Assembly (NCBI GenBank): GCA_003550325.1
Contig: QKWP01001230.1
Span: 20,704 to 84,703 of the forward strand
DNA length: 64,000 nucleotides
From: Gigaspora rosea
Taxonomy: Eukaryota; Glomeromycota; Glomeromycetes; Diversisporales; Gigasporaceae
Direction: 5' to 3'
The notes under the pieces: model-generated
What the model was told of the DNA's origin: nothing
The model's database searches: none
What the model saw: the letters and a program-made list of their open reading frames with translations, nothing else
Position numbers and translations under genes: made by a program
In this document: one piece after another, positions 10,980 to 22,259 of the stretch
How positions within the stretch are numbered: the first letter of the stretch is position 1
Layout: each line of letters opens with the position of its first letter

Positions 10980-13690
10980 TGTTTGCAAAGAAGAATGTGC
11001 TTTAACTTGTACTCTAATCTAGGTAGTAGTATTTTGTTGTTAATGTATTTGGTTTGTTCAATAGAAATTTCTTTGGGCTTTATCAAATAAGCTAATTCTA
11101 CTGTTTTCTCTTAAGTTTTGCTTTTACGCTCCTTTTACCTCCTTTCACTGCGATTCAAATTCTGAGATATCGTGTTAGATCTCCTTTTTTTGCTATCACC
11201 TTGTGTCTGCCCTTACAAAATAATAGAGTTAGGGTATTTCTGTTTTCTTTACTACCATAAACTACTAATTCGGTTTTCTTTGGGTTTAGTTCTATTGAGT
11301 TGACTTCAAAGAAATCTTTTGCTATATCTATTATTCTTTGAATTTCTTCTTTGGATTTTGCTATCAAAACCGTGTCGTCGGCATAGGCAAGCCCTGCGAC
11401 TGTTATTTCATTGTTCCTTACCTAGTCATTTCTAGGATTTATGGACCATTTCAAGTTTATCTTTGTACCTAGTTTCGTTTTTGTAGGTATACCAAAAGCA
11501 GGTCCAAATAGATCTTCTATAGCAAGGGAGAAATTACTTCGCCTTGGTTAATGCCTTCTTTTGCTCGGAAGCTTTCAGTTAGACCAAATTTTGTAATTAT
11601 CTTGATTTCTCTGTTGTCGAAGAGCTCTATTAGTAGATGTGCTAGTTGTGTTGGGAATTTGATTCTCTTTATTGCTTCTCTAAGATCCCCAAGTCGGACT
11701 GAATCAAAAGCTTTCTTAATATCAAGGAGGACAATCTATAGTTCTTTTTTTTTTCTTGCTTCCTCGATAAGGTTGTTTATAATATGCAGAGGCTCCTGAG
11801 TGCTTTCTCCAGGGAGCTCCGCGAAGTTGAAACCTCTAAGAATCTGCTTTTCTACTATTATCTTGCTCAATTTCGTCTGTAATATTCTAATAAAGCATTT
11901 CCTGGCCGCCTCTAGTAACATTATAGGTCGCATTTTTTGTATAGTTAGATCCCATTCTGCTATTTTTGGTATAGGAAATATCATCCCGAATTTCCATTTT
12001 TTGGGATAAATTCCTTCCTTCAAAATTGTATTTAGTAGTTTTAAAATAAATTCTTTAGTCTGTGGTCCAATGTTTCTGAACAGAGTATACCATATGTTTC
12101 CAAAAATAAGCTACCTTTTTTTGCCAATTTTTAACAAAAAAAAACCATAGGTAGCTTATTTTCGGGTTATTTATTATTTTAAGTAATTTAAAGCACAACA
12201 AAGGATAGCTTATTTTCAAATACAAAACTCTAACAAGTAAAATAAATAAATAAATATTCTGTAGACAATAAATAAATATGCTGTAGACAATAAATAAATA
12301 TGTTATAAACAATAAATAAATATGCAGAAAAAAATTGGGAGTAATTTATTTAACGATTGATTATAATCGCTACATAGTAAAGTCTAAATTTTACTAAGCA
12401 AATCGATCAAAGTCGCATAAGTAATCTTGTTCAGCATATCAAAATACGCGTACCCTAAAAATTTCATAAAAATCAGAGAACTTTTTATTACTTGACTTTT
12501 AATTTTACGTTCAACAGTTTTTTTTTTTTGGAAAAAAAACTATTGAACGTAAAAATTAAAAGTCAAATAATAAAAAGTTTTCTGATTTTTATGAAATTTT
12601 TAGAGTATGCGTATTTTGACCTGCTAAATAAGGTTACTTATGCGACTTTGATCAATTTGCTTAGTAAAATTTAGATTTACTATGTAGTAACATTTATCGA
12701 TCATGGGAGTAGTTTATTTTTCAGAACTAAAAATTTTGTTAAATATCTTTTAGTGCAACAAAGGGTAGCTTATTTTCGGGTCAAAGGCGTTTTGACATTT
12801 TTGGATCAAAACTGGGGGTAGCTTATTTTAGGATGTAGCTTATTTTAAGAAACATACGGTAACCAATTCTGGAGGCTCCTGGAGCTGAATTGTTTGAGAT
12901 TTTAGGCATGGCCAGTTCCCACTCTTGCAGCTTGATCTCTTGAAGCACCAGGTCATACCAATCCTCATGGATCCAGGTCTTTGGACTATATTCTTGTTGC
13001 CATTCCTGTGAGGGTTGACCTTTTGCGAGGCTAGGGCTGTTGTATTGATTTCATAGTAACCTGCCACTGCCTTTCTTACTTTTTCTGGTTCATGTATTAG
13101 TTGGTGCCCCCTTATCTTCTTCATCATCAATGAGAATTTTTTTGATCATTACTTTCTGCCAAGGTCTTTCTAGTATACTATTTAGCATTCCTTTTTCTTT
13201 GTTACTAATCATGCCAAACCTTCTTTCTATATATCCTTTAATCTCTTTCTCTTTTTCTAATCTTTGTTCTGATACCATCTTACTCTCTATTATTTTACCA
13301 CAAGTTTGTGCCTGGTCAAGTCAATCTTGGGTCCAGTGTGAGTCTATATATGGGATACAGGTGTCATTGTGTCTATTAATTTTGGCTATTGTTGCCATGA
13401 TTTCAATTCCCTCAATTATGTCTATTGTATTGCCTAGGTTTTCCTTTGCTTGTCTGCTAATTTTCTGTAACTTTTTTAGCCATCTATATTTAGAGTTCCA
13501 AGTCACAAGCTTTTGTTTTTTCTCTATTGTATTTTTGACCTTCTTGTGTAGGATGGATTTCTTTGCGGCCCTATTTATCCATATAACTAGTTTCTCTCAC
13601 ACTTCATTGATTTGCATTTTCGCATTCTTATTTTTGTGCTGATATTTATTCTTGTTTTTCCTCACTTTCCTTTCTTTATGAAGTTCTTCT
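10980..13690 (-). pseudogene. LINE reverse transcriptase, split by an inserted element
   Basis: RT blocks appear in order on the minus strand. NNSAPGASRIG lies at about 12875, just before the inserted element at 12090-12859. Then come IYPKKWKFGMIFPIPK and MRPIMLLEAARK (11940-12020), LDIKKAFDSV with the first catalytic Asp (about 11700-11730), INQGEVISPLAIEDLFG (about 11500-11560), and YADDTVL with the catalytic Asp pair at 11374-11385. The C-terminal block SIELNPKKTELVVYG (11255-11300) follows. A stop lies just before VLLDIKKAF and others follow. Upstream, 13690-12960 encodes the Lys-rich region between endonuclease and RT. Confidence 0.8.
12090..12859. mobile_element. TA-flanked foldback element (CCATATGTTTCC/CCGTATGTTTCT ends)
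   Basis: TA at 12088-12089 and 12860-12861 flank inverted ends carrying GTTTCCAAAAATAAGCTACC on the left and its complement-like GTAGCTTATTTTAAGAAACA on the right. The centre (about 12520) is a long hairpin: 12360-12515 is mirrored by 12535-12710. It lies inside the LINE RT. The end sequence CCGTA plus AAATAAGC links it to 45435-45751 and, more loosely, to the Tigger-like element at 28798-30761. Confidence 0.8.
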
Positions 13691-13749
13691 ATAATGTATT
13701 TATCAAGCAAGCTTCTGTAATTTTCCCAGTCCTCCTTGCTCGCTTTATT

Positions 13750-14880
13750 CTATAGATATATATTTTTTTCTTTGATATTTGCTCTTCTCTGTTCTCCTCT
13801 AGATCTATTAACTATTATTGGTTTTGTAAAGATCTTTGACCAGATAAGCTGGTGGTCGCTCCCTGTGCAGTGTTCTATATTGTCTATATTGCTTTCGCAT
13901 ACTAGGCTCTTGATGTCTTGGTTCACCCATATGTAGTCTATTCTTGAACTATATTTTCTGTTCGTCCAAGTGTACTTCTTGCTATGTGAGTTCAATAGCC
14001 TAAAGGTAATTGCAAAGCCCATTTGTTTTAGCCATTTGGTGAGGGGAGAGTATGCAAATTTCGATACCAAATTACTATCCGTTTCTAGGTCTTCTACCCT
14101 CTTGGCTTTGTCTTCTCTCGCGTTAAGGACCCCTTCTATTATTAACTTTGTATTACCCTTCTTTTTTGTAATATCGAGTACGACTCTTTGCTATATTCTC
14201 TTTTGAGCTTCTGTATCATTTAGAGGGATATATATGATCCAAATTATTATGATTAGCCACTTAAACTTAAAAGTCACCCTAAGGGAGTAGTTATCTGGTG
14301 TTGAAACTTCTGTAAGATATTTCTGCCATTCCTTTTTAATTAGCATAGCTACTCCCTACTCCCGATCCTTTTTTCTTATCTATTTTTTCTCTAGTACCAT
14401 AAATCCTATAGTCCTTCATATCCACTTTATCCAGCTAAAATTCCTTGTTATTTATATTTGTTTCCAATATTTCTATACAATCTATATTCTAGGGTTCCTC
14501 AAATTCAAATCAAATCAAATATTGGATCAATTTGAATTTGATCAAATCAAATTGACCCTAATTTAAATTTGATTTGATTCAAATATTTGAATTTGAATTT
14601 GATTTGAATTTGAATTTTTAATAGTAATTTTCAAATAAATCAAATATTTGTCAAATCAAATTTGGCTATATTTGAATTTGATCAAATCAAATATAGTCAA
14701 ATTTGAATTTGAATTTGATCAAATATTTGATTTAAATATTTGATGATCAAATCAAATTGCGAAACCCTACTATATTCTACTGAAACTTATGATCAATTAA
14801 GTCTTGCATTTTTGTAATATTGTTTCTAATACCATTAATGTTATGAAATCCTATTTTTAAAAAGTCCTGTTTTAGTAGCA
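13750..14880 (-). pseudogene. LINE AP-endonuclease domain, decayed and interrupted
   Basis: Minus-strand pieces recall the APE fold: FHNINGIRNNITKMQ near 14840, a DCIEILETN block (catalytic Glu) split by the MITE at 14490-14769, GSGVG near 14365, IYIPLNDTEAQ near 14225, and YTWTNRKYSSRIDYIWV with SDHQLIW (13820-13975). The last two are the typical C-terminal motifs. The domain would nick the target DNA. Stops such as the TAG replacing a Trp or Gln before NIDCIEI mark decay. Confidence 0.72.
14490..14769. mobile_element. hAT-type MITE made almost wholly of CAAAT/ATTTG words
   Basis: It begins TAGGGTTCCTCAAATTCA and ends with the inverse (AATTGCGAAACCCTA). It is flanked by an exact 8-bp duplication CTATATTC (14482-14489 and 14770-14777). 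Nearly all internal sequence is built from TTTGA, TCAAA and AATT words. A second copy lies at 33042-33310 in the opposite orientation, with its own 8-bp duplication. The 8-bp duplication and TAGGG ends point to hAT mobilisation. Confidence 0.88.
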
Positions 14881-15300
14881 ACGGATCTTCTGTTGCTGTT
14901 TGAAGGCCCTTTTGGCCTTTACATTTCTTCTGATCAACTGATGTGCCCGTTAGGATTGAATTGAAAGGGTTCCCCTTCCTTCATTTTCGATTTTTTCAAG
15001 TTTTTCAAGAATACTTACCAACAAATTGTTTTTAGGCAGTATTATTACTGGTTCTTTCAGTTTATTGCTCAGGTGTACTACTTTTTTCCCTTTTTGTTTT
15101 TTTGTATACTGACTGTATTTATATGATTCAGTTTCCGTATTTTGTTCATCTATTAGTACTGTAGGTGTTTTTAAGTTTTCTGGTCTGATACTGTTATGTT
15201 GGGTTTGGGTTTCATGATTTGTTGTACTATAACCAGTATTGATTATTAATAGTGGTTCCTCATGTTTCCTATCTGATACCTATTTTAGGCTTATATTTTT
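14881..15300 (-). pseudogene. N-terminal or ORF1-like remnant of the minus-strand LINE
   Basis: A minus-strand frame around 14990-15180 reads as a polar Lys/Glu/Asn-rich stretch (for example EKLEKIENEGR and YTKKQKGKKVVHLS). There is no recognised domain. Its position just upstream of the endonuclease suggests the ORF2 leader or ORF1 of the same LINE. Confidence 0.35.
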
Positions 15301-15974
15301 ATATTAATTTTAGTGATTCAAATCTATAATTCTAAAGTTATAAAAACAATTGTACCATTTTTTTTAAAAATTAACTCTTTGTTTACATTGTTGGTATTTA
15401 AATATTATATAGACATACTGATAGATCATTTTTTATATTTTTATATCAAATGCTTAAACTTATTTTTTGTTTTGACATTTTAGTGATTCGAATCTATATT
15501 TCTAAAGTTATAAATTACGTAATGAAAAAAGTATTAGTATTCTATTTTGTTAGTTTATTAGTAAAATTAGACCCTTTGTTTTAATGAATTAGCTATAAAG
15601 TCATCGATATACCGATAGGTCTTAATGCAATTATTTGTAGATTGCATAATATGAATTTTATTTTGAAATTGCTATAGATTATATAATAATTTTTTTTATA
15701 TGTAGTTTATCTGACTATTAATTTTATTCTGATATTAAATTAAAAAGTACGTTGTATATAATCAGAAATTACGATCGAATTATAAATATTATAAATAGAT
15801 CATACATTCTTTTTATCATACGTTTGCAAATTTAACTCTTTCGCATCACTCTTTCCTTTAATGACATTTAATTGACTCTTTTACTTGCTTTACTATATTC
15901 ATCATTACATTTTTATATACTAATATATTAAACGAAAGTCTGATTATTAATATGGTAAAGTAATATAAAATAAA
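15301..15974. other. AT-rich gene-free stretch with a 36-bp direct repeat
   Basis: No coding signal is seen. A phrase (TTTTAGTGATTC, then AATCTATA and TCTAAAGTTATAAA) occurs at about 15308 and again at about 15479, 171 bp apart, pointing to an old tandem duplication. Confidence 0.5.
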
Positions 15975-16370
15975 TCTCTTTTTCTTTCTCTTTCTTCTTT
16001 TAATTTAGATACCAAATTTCTAATAATCCAAATTGAAAATACTCCTAATCGTTTTATTTGTCTTTTTTTTCTCTCAACTAAATACCAATTAACTGATAAA
16101 CCAATCAACTTTTTTTTTGCTTTTTGAATATTCATAATCATTTTCTTTTGTTTTTCTTTCTCTCAACTAAATACCAAATATCTGTTAACCCAATTTTCTT
16201 TCTTTTTTTTTGGATACTTATAATTTCTTGTCTTATTTTCTCAATTAAATACCAATTATTTGATAACCCAATTTTCTTTTTTTCTTTTTGGATCACTTTT
16301 TTTGTCTTTTTTCTTCTAATTAAATATCAATTATTCAATAATTCTCTTTTTGGAAACTCATTTTTGAAAA
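15975..16370. repeat. Imperfect tandem repeat, unit about 80-90 bp
   Basis: Four to five units each contain TCTCAACTAAATACCAAT, then a CCCAATTTTCTTT-like piece and a TTTTTGGATACTTATAAT-like piece. The array sits directly upstream of the reading frame at 16375 and could belong to its 5' region. Confidence 0.6.
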
Positions 16371-16374
16371 AAAT

Positions 16375-19085
16375 ATGCATGGTATAAACATTTACAAAAT
16401 AAATATCGTTACAGATCGATGTTCAGTTTCACTATCCATATCTTATCGAAGTACACCAATACGATCATCAACACCTTATCGACAAAATATTCAGTCTATT
16501 TTTAGTCGACAGAACCAACATAACCGATCAGTAACCCCACCTCACAGAAATCACTATCATTCAGAAACTCCACCTCACAGAAACTACTGTCGTTCAGAAA
16601 CTCTACCTCACAGAAACCACTGTCGTTCAGAAACTCTATCTCGCTGCTCACAAACAACTTCACGTTACAATGTTAATTTAGATGTTAATGGTGTATAATA
16701 CTCCGGAGTAACTTAGGAGTATAAGCCACTCCATATTAGCATGATTTAAGCATCACTCCACTTCAGCTTATTAAGATATACCTAAAAGAAGTAAATCACT
16801 CTGGAGTAATACTATTAATGTAAAATAGTTTATACTCTGGAGCTACTATTATATCAACTGTAAAGTGGTTTATATACTGGAGTAGCTATTATATAAATAT
16901 AAAATCCTATACTATAAATATATAAATTTACTCTGGATTATATACTGGATAATACTTTGAGTTATACTTCGGAGTATGCCCTGACTTATATATTTGGCTT
17001 ATAATAGATTAATTCTTTAGTGTTTAATTATAGAGTTTGCTCTGAGGTGGTGTACTCTAGTATGGTATGGTTTTGGATATTACTCTGGTAGAGTACACTC
17101 CACACCACCCTGGAGCACTCCATTAATATTTCTAATGTTAATAGCTACTACAGAAATAACGAAAGCCATAGTCAAAGATCACTACTTCAACTAATGAACG
17201 TTCTCGCCGCAGTTCAAGAAGTTCTGATGCAAAGAATAAAGGTAACTATATATATATATATATATATAAAATAGAACTATTGACTTACCGATATGCCTAA
17301 CAAAATTTTTATATGTTAATAAAAATTTTTTACTTAAAAAACACCATACAAAATATGATTACTGAAATTAATAAGACAAAATCTAATAAATCCAAGTCTT
17401 CAAATGATCCACCTATCAATAATAATAATATTAATGAAATTAATAATTCAAATGATAATACTTATGAAATTAATAATTCAGATGATAATATTCATGAAAT
17501 TAATAACTCAAAATCAGACAAATCAAAGGCTTCAAATGAACCAACGATACTTATTGAGAATAATATTTTGAATGCGATAAGAGAAACTGGGCTATCATGC
17601 CCAATAGATAATATAGGTCTTTGTGATTTTGATGCTATTGATACTACTGATGCGACCCAAACTTTTGATACTCTTAGTGTTCCTTAAATTAATTCAAACC
17701 TTACTACCGTTACTTCTACTGGCCCTAGTAAGCAAGTGAAAGATGTTCGTAACGTTACTACAAATGCTCAAAGAAAATTTTTTGTTACTCCGGAATCTCC
17801 TACTACATATAAACGAATACCATGTGATTGTCTGAAAGATATGACACAAGATAATATAAAGTCTTCCATGTATGAATAATTTATTGTTATTAATAATTTT
17901 ATTTTAAAATACTAACATTAATGTTATTATTAAAATACTGTTATTATTGTTATTATTTTTATTTAATAGGACGAGGTAATTAATATTTTAGGTAGCCTAG
18001 ATAATATTTTTCAACCTGATCCAAAAAAAACATGGTCAGAAATTTCTCATCATGATTAAAAAAACTATGCTCACAATTAGTTTGCTTTGGAGGGTCGTTT
18101 TAGATATAATCAAATAGAACTTAAATATGTCCTCCAACAACTTCACTATCACCGATATGAGAAAAGCATAATAGACCAGAATCCAGAGAAATCGAAGGCT
18201 AATAAAAAAAAAAAAGAATAAACAGGGGACAATCTAAAGTAAGAATTAAAGTTGTTGTTAAATTATTTTATAGGAATATCGGCTCATTAATGGTAATTAT
18301 AATTAAATATTATTATTTATAGAAAAAAAAAGGCGAATTCGTGGGCTTAATCATATGATTAATACAAATAATAATAACCTTATAGAACTTGCACTGTCTA
18401 TGGATTTTGATGATTTCAAAGCTGATCTTGAGGATATAATTAACAAAGGAAATTTTCATTCTGACAAACATTCTGAACAGATACGGAGCATACTAATTCA
18501 GAAAAATTACTAAAACTATGACCCAAGAACAAGAAAGATAATCATGTAATCTGTGCCTACGATAAGCCATGGAGATCACGTAGAGTAAATAAATGGTTTG
18601 TCATTAAACTTTTATTTAGTTTTTTCTTAATATCTTAGCAAAAATTATAATTTCTGTAATATTCTATTTGATAATAGGTTAAACAGATTTTGCGATTGGC
18701 CGATGAAATGGGTGAAAGGTCCTCACATATAAAATGTTCACGAAAACGATGGTACCTTGATAATAGATGAATGGACAAATAAAAACCTCAATCAGATGCA
18801 CCCTCATAGACAATCTCAGCTTCTTATATTTCTGATGAAGAAGAAGAAGTAATTACAAGTAGTAGTAACAGTAACAGAAGTAGTAGTAACAATAACAGAA
18901 ATAGAAGAAGCGCCAATACTCCCACATATACTAGTGCTAATGAAGCCTATTACAATGATGAAGCAGTTGACAATTATCAGTACAATGAAATCCAAGGCAA
19001 TTCCAGTGAATCCAACGACAATTTAGGTAATTCAGATAAAACTATTGACAACTCCGGTAAAACCAATAGCAATTCTGATAAATAA
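16375..19085 (+). pseudogene. Decayed multi-exon gene of low-complexity type (unrecognised)
   Basis: Coding-like blocks lie in a row. 16375-16689 includes three 33-bp repeats encoding an HRNHCRSET motif. 17143-17240 is Ser/Arg-rich in one frame and ends at AAG/GTAACT. 17313-17870 is rich in Asn, Ser and Lys (INNSNDN repeats) with one stop. After a GT..AG block at 17870-17969 comes a segment with DEVINILGSLDNIF and FALEGRFRYNQIELKY. Then 18320-18590 carries LALSMDFDDF, a frameshift near 18480 and a Trp-to-stop. The last block, 18680-19085, ends in Asn/Ser repeats. Stops and frameshifts make it a pseudogene. I do not recognise the family. The exon at 16375 is interrupted by an insertion (16690-17134). 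Confidence 0.5.
16690..17134. mobile_element. Insertion with 8-bp duplication inside an exon, rich in CTCCGGAGTA words
   Basis: ATGTTAAT at 16682-16689 is repeated at 17135-17142. Removing the 453 bp (insertion plus one copy) rejoins the exon in frame (LDVN then SYYRNNESHSQ). The insert is packed with degenerate words such as ACTCCGGAGTA, ACTCTGGAGTA and TATACTGGAGTA. The terminal inverted repeats are weak, so the superfamily is uncertain. The 8-bp duplication suggests hAT. Confidence 0.6.
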
Positions 19086-19374
19086 ATAAAATTTTAGATT
19101 AGCCACATTTAAATTCTTATATAGCTTAATTGATGATCCGCCAGTCAACTGATGCATGATCATAGTGTAACATGACACAAAGTACTATGTAAATTACTTA
19201 CAACCGCTCCAGTGTGTAGATGAGATTTTCTGGGTCACGTGACAAACCCGATCCTGATCCAGGTCAGGGATCATGTGATCACGTGATCACTTATTTGCGC
19301 GGTAATACAAACTCCTGGAGAGGAAATAGCCAATCAGAGAGTGCAAATTTTAATTATTCCGGATCCGCCCAACA

Positions 19375-19528
19375 ATGAATCCCAATACGCGCACAAGAAC
19401 AAAAAAGAAAAAGCGAAAATATGCAAAAATTAGGTGCACTAATTCTAATTAAATCGTGACTTCTTTATTATTATTCGTTTTTTTTTTATTTATTTTTTTT
19501 TTAAGCCCGTTGCTAATTTTTTTGGTTC

Positions 19529-19575
<47 letters not shown>

Positions 19576-20103
19576 NNNNNNNNNNNNNNNNNNNNNNNNN
19601 NNNNNNNNNNNNNNNNNNNNNNNNNNNNNNNNNNNNNNNNNNNNNNNNNNNNNNNNNNNNNNNNNNNNNNNNNNNNNNNNNNNNNNNNNNNNNNNNNNNN
19701 NNNNNNNNNNNNNNNNNNNNNNNNNNNNNNNNNNNNNNNNNNNNNNNNNNNNNNNNNNNNNNNNNNNNNNNNNNNNNNNNNNNNNNNNNNNNNNNNNNNN
19801 NNNNNNNNNNNNNNNNNNNNNNNNNNNNNNNNNNNNNNNNNNNNNNNNNNNNNNNNNNNNNNNNNNNNNNNNNNNNNNNNNNNNNNNNNNNNNNNNNNNN
19901 NNNNNNNNNNNNNNNNNNNNNNNNNNTTCAATTTTAATTTTTTTAAATTAATTAATTATTTTTATTTTTAGGAAAATAATTATCAGAACAAGATTGGGAG
20001 AATTACAAAGCCAGGCAAGACGAACAAAAACACTTTAGAAGCTCTTATTTCAGTGAATCGTTTTATCGCAGACCATAATAAACAAATACGAGAGGACATC
20101 TAA
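19375..20103 (+). CDS. Candidate small spliced gene carried by the TIR element (gap inside)
   Basis: An ATG at 19375 opens a short basic exon (MNPNTRTRTKKKKRKYAKI) ending at a GTGCAC donor-like site near 19433. After the N gap, a pyrimidine-rich tract and AG at 19970-19971 precede an open frame of 43 codons to a TAA at 20101-20103. That frame contains KPGKTNKNTLEALISVNRF. The product is unknown; the basic cluster could be a nuclear localisation signal. The join across the gap is conjecture. Confidence 0.3.
19576..19926. other. Assembly gap (351 N) after a poly-T run
   Basis: A run of T from about 19531 leads into the N block, so homopolymer length probably stopped the assembly. Any open frames across the gap are artefacts. 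Confidence 0.99.
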
Positions 20104-20230
20104 TCAACTAACACCAACTAACTTACCTTAACCTACTAACTAACTTACTCTAACCTACTAACCAACTTACCCTAACCCTACCAACTAACTTATCCTAACC
20201 CTAACAACCAATTCACTCTAACCCTACAAA
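20104..20230. repeat. Degenerate telomere-like tract (CTAACYTACC / CCCTAA)
   Basis: Repeated words of the form CTAACTTACC, TACCCTAACCCTA and TCCTAACCCTAAC follow one another for about 125 bp. This resembles the CCCTAA repeat but with variable spacing. It lies inside the 19128-21738 element, so it is not a chromosome end. A similar tract is at 42236-42334. Confidence 0.6.
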
Positions 20231-20572
20231 CATGTCATTAGCAACAATACCTCCAATCACAACGAAATGGCCACCACAAACGCAATACGAATAATGGCAG
20301 CACCTATTTATAACACACATGAAATGACGACTACAGAAAGAAGTAGAAAAGTTAAATATGTAACAAATAAAAAACACCAGCGATACCAGAAGCAAATCAA
20401 GCGACGAAATCTACCCCAAAGGCAATACAAATCAGATAATGCGTCACCTACCATATGGCACCAAAACGGACAGCACGAAACGACTATAGAAAGAAAAAGT
20501 AGAAAGTTGAAATGCAACAACAAAAAAAAAACACCAGCAAAGGCAACTCACCTATAATGGCGACACGGCACC

Positions 20573-20703
20573 TTTGACGACTCCCTTGACGACGACTCCA
20601 TTGACGACGACTCCATTAACGACGGCTCCATTAACGACGACTCCATTAACGACGACTCCATTAACGACGACTCCATTAACGACGACTCCATAACAACGAC
20701 TCC
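20573..20703. repeat. 15-bp minisatellite (ACGACGACTCCATTA)
   Basis: About nine tandem copies with single-base variants (TTGACG/TTAACG, GACGGC/GACGAC). The period is a multiple of three, so it stays open in frame (Asp-Asp-Ser-Ile-Asn-like or Thr-Pro-Leu-like). No start or domain supports a gene. Confidence 0.85.
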
Positions 20704-20882
20704 AACTATGGTGAAATTAAAAAAAAATTAGAACAAATACAAAAAAAATAAAAATAAAAATAAAAAAATATTATCTGGGTACACATGTACTAATATAGCA
20801 GTGATGTGACGATCATCCGGAGTAGGGTCGGAGGGACAGATATCACGTGACCCAGAAAATCTCACCTATATCCTGTCTAATT

Positions 20883-21676
20883 CATTACTTATAGACGAAA
20901 TACTACGATCACCCAAGGAAAAATATTTTTCTTACTAAGTTAATGAGTCATATCGACTAATTGAAAGTTGTAGAGCACGTTGAGACGCATCTAACAGTGG
21001 TTAGATCATCAAAATCGGCCTAGTAAATGTGAAGATATCATCAAAAAACGATTGGGCGACTATATAAAATTCTATGTAAACAAACATTTGTTTACATAAA
21101 ATTTTACATAGTCGCCCAATCGTTTTTTGAAGATAACTCAGCATCTACTGGGCCAATTTTAATGATCCCATCACCTTTAGATTCGGCATAATGTGCTCTA
21201 CAACTTTCAATTAATCGGCATGATTCAATAACTTAGTAAAAAATATTTTTCCTTGGGTGATCGTGGCATTTCTACTTATAATATAGATTATTATAGCAGA
21301 AATGCCACGATCACCCAAGGAAAAATTTTTTTTTACAATCAAGCCAATTAATTGAAAGTTGTAGAGCTCGTTGAGATGCATTTAACAGTGGTAAAACATC
21401 AAAATTGGCCCAGTATATGCTGAGTTATCTTCAAAAAATGATTGGGCAACTATGTAAAATTTTATGTAAACAAACGTTTGTTTACATAGAATTTTATATA
21501 GTCGCCCAATGTTTTTTGATGATATCTCTGCATCTACTGGGCTAATTTTGATAATCTAACCACTGTTAGATGCGTCTCGATGAGCTCTACAACTTTCAAT
21601 TAGTCGATATGACTCATTAACTTAGTAAGAAAATATTATTCCTTGGGTAATCGTGGCATTTCGTCTATAAGTAATT
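20883..21676. repeat. Two adjacent palindromes of one family (centres about 21085 and 21482)
   Basis: Each is a foldback of about 380 bp with ends GATCACCCAAGGAAAAA and its inverse. Each has a centre of the form TATGTAAACAAAC..TTTGTTTACATA, and inner arms carrying GTTGTAGAGC, then GCATCTAACAGTGGTTAGA, then ATCAAAATCGGCC. The pair is separated by about 30 bp of AT sequence. The inner arms and centre match the palindrome at 4320-4650. Confidence 0.88.
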
Positions 21677-21777
21677 TACATAGTAATTTGCATCACGTTA
21701 CACTATAATCATGCATCAGTTGACTGGCAGTTCATCAATTAAATATGCATAATTTGCTTTTTGCTTAATAAATAATA

Positions 21778-22119
21778 TGGGGTGATTTCAATAGAAACAG
21801 CTCATTGTTATAATTTTTTGAAAAATAAGTTTTTATTAGATTTATATAAATTTAGGCATGGTTGATATTTTTCAATTATAAATAAAAGTCGATTTGCATA
21901 ATAAAAAATCAAGATAATGTAAAAGAAAAATTATACAAGGCTGTGTAAAGCCAACATATCACGAGATTGCCCAATAGTCACCTGTTTACCTTTAACCAAT
22001 AAAAATCGTAAAATTTGATTAATTCCGGATCAGTCCGAAAATCAAAACAAACGATTAAACTCAATTATCTCAAAATAAAATATATGTAAAAATGGGCTGT
22101 TTCTATTGAAATCACCCCA
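21778..22119. mobile_element. 342-bp MITE, TIR TGGGGTGATTTCAATAGA, TA target
   Basis: About 27 bp at each end are inverted copies (TGGGGTGATTTCAATAGAAA and its complement). TA precedes the left end (21776-21777) and follows the right end (22120-22121). No coding capacity. This is the Tc1/mariner style of non-autonomous element. Confidence 0.85.
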
Positions 22120-22259
22120 TATGTAATATGTATTATTGCGATCATGAATTATAATTGAATTTCAAATTGAATATATACAATACTTTTATAATAAACATTA
22201 TATAAGTGAAATATAAATAATTCTGTGAACTACATAGTATGCCACTATGTATTTAGTTT

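Larger units (their letters stand above)
8470..15310 (-). mobile_element. Near-complete decayed LINE, minus strand, carrying two later insertions
   Basis: Reading the minus strand from 15.3 kb down gives a basic N-terminal region, AP-endonuclease, reverse transcriptase, linker, RNase H and zinc knuckle, the usual order for a non-LTR element. It is interrupted by a hAT-type MITE (14490-14769) and by a TA-flanked foldback (12090-12859). Removing both leaves about 5.8 kb, a normal LINE length. Frames are broken many times. Outer ends are approximate and no target duplication was found. Confidence 0.75.
19128..21738. mobile_element. 2.6-kb TIR element bounded by TTAA, containing an exon, telomere-like tract and twin palindromes
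   Basis: The first 75 bp (TTGATGATCCGCCAGTCAAC onward) recur inverted at the right end with few mismatches. TTAA lies outside both ends (19124-19127 and 21739-21742); because TTAA is itself symmetric, a TA duplication is equally possible. A second inverted block (GATTTTCTGGGTCACGTGA) lies at 19227-19251 and 20844-20866. Inside are a candidate small gene, an N gap (19576-19926), a CCCTAA-like tract, an A/C-skewed tract and two palindromes. It shares internal composition with 40994-43018. Confidence 0.65.

Noticed and set aside
10526-11005. Plus-strand open frame of 159 codons, Leu/Phe/Ser-rich
   Set aside because: It lies antisense in the minus-strand LINE between RT and RNase H. Its hydrophobic composition is what the complement of a Lys/Glu-rich coding strand gives.
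13130-13642. Plus-strand open frame of 170 codons with apparent membrane segments
   Set aside because: It is antisense to the Lys-rich part of the LINE before the RT domain; shadow frame.
19456-19971. Open frames across the N block
   Set aside because: Unknown bases were read through; there is no evidence of coding.
20104-20230. Chromosome end (telomere)
   Set aside because: The CCCTAA-like words are degenerate and lie inside a TIR element with sequence continuing on both sides.
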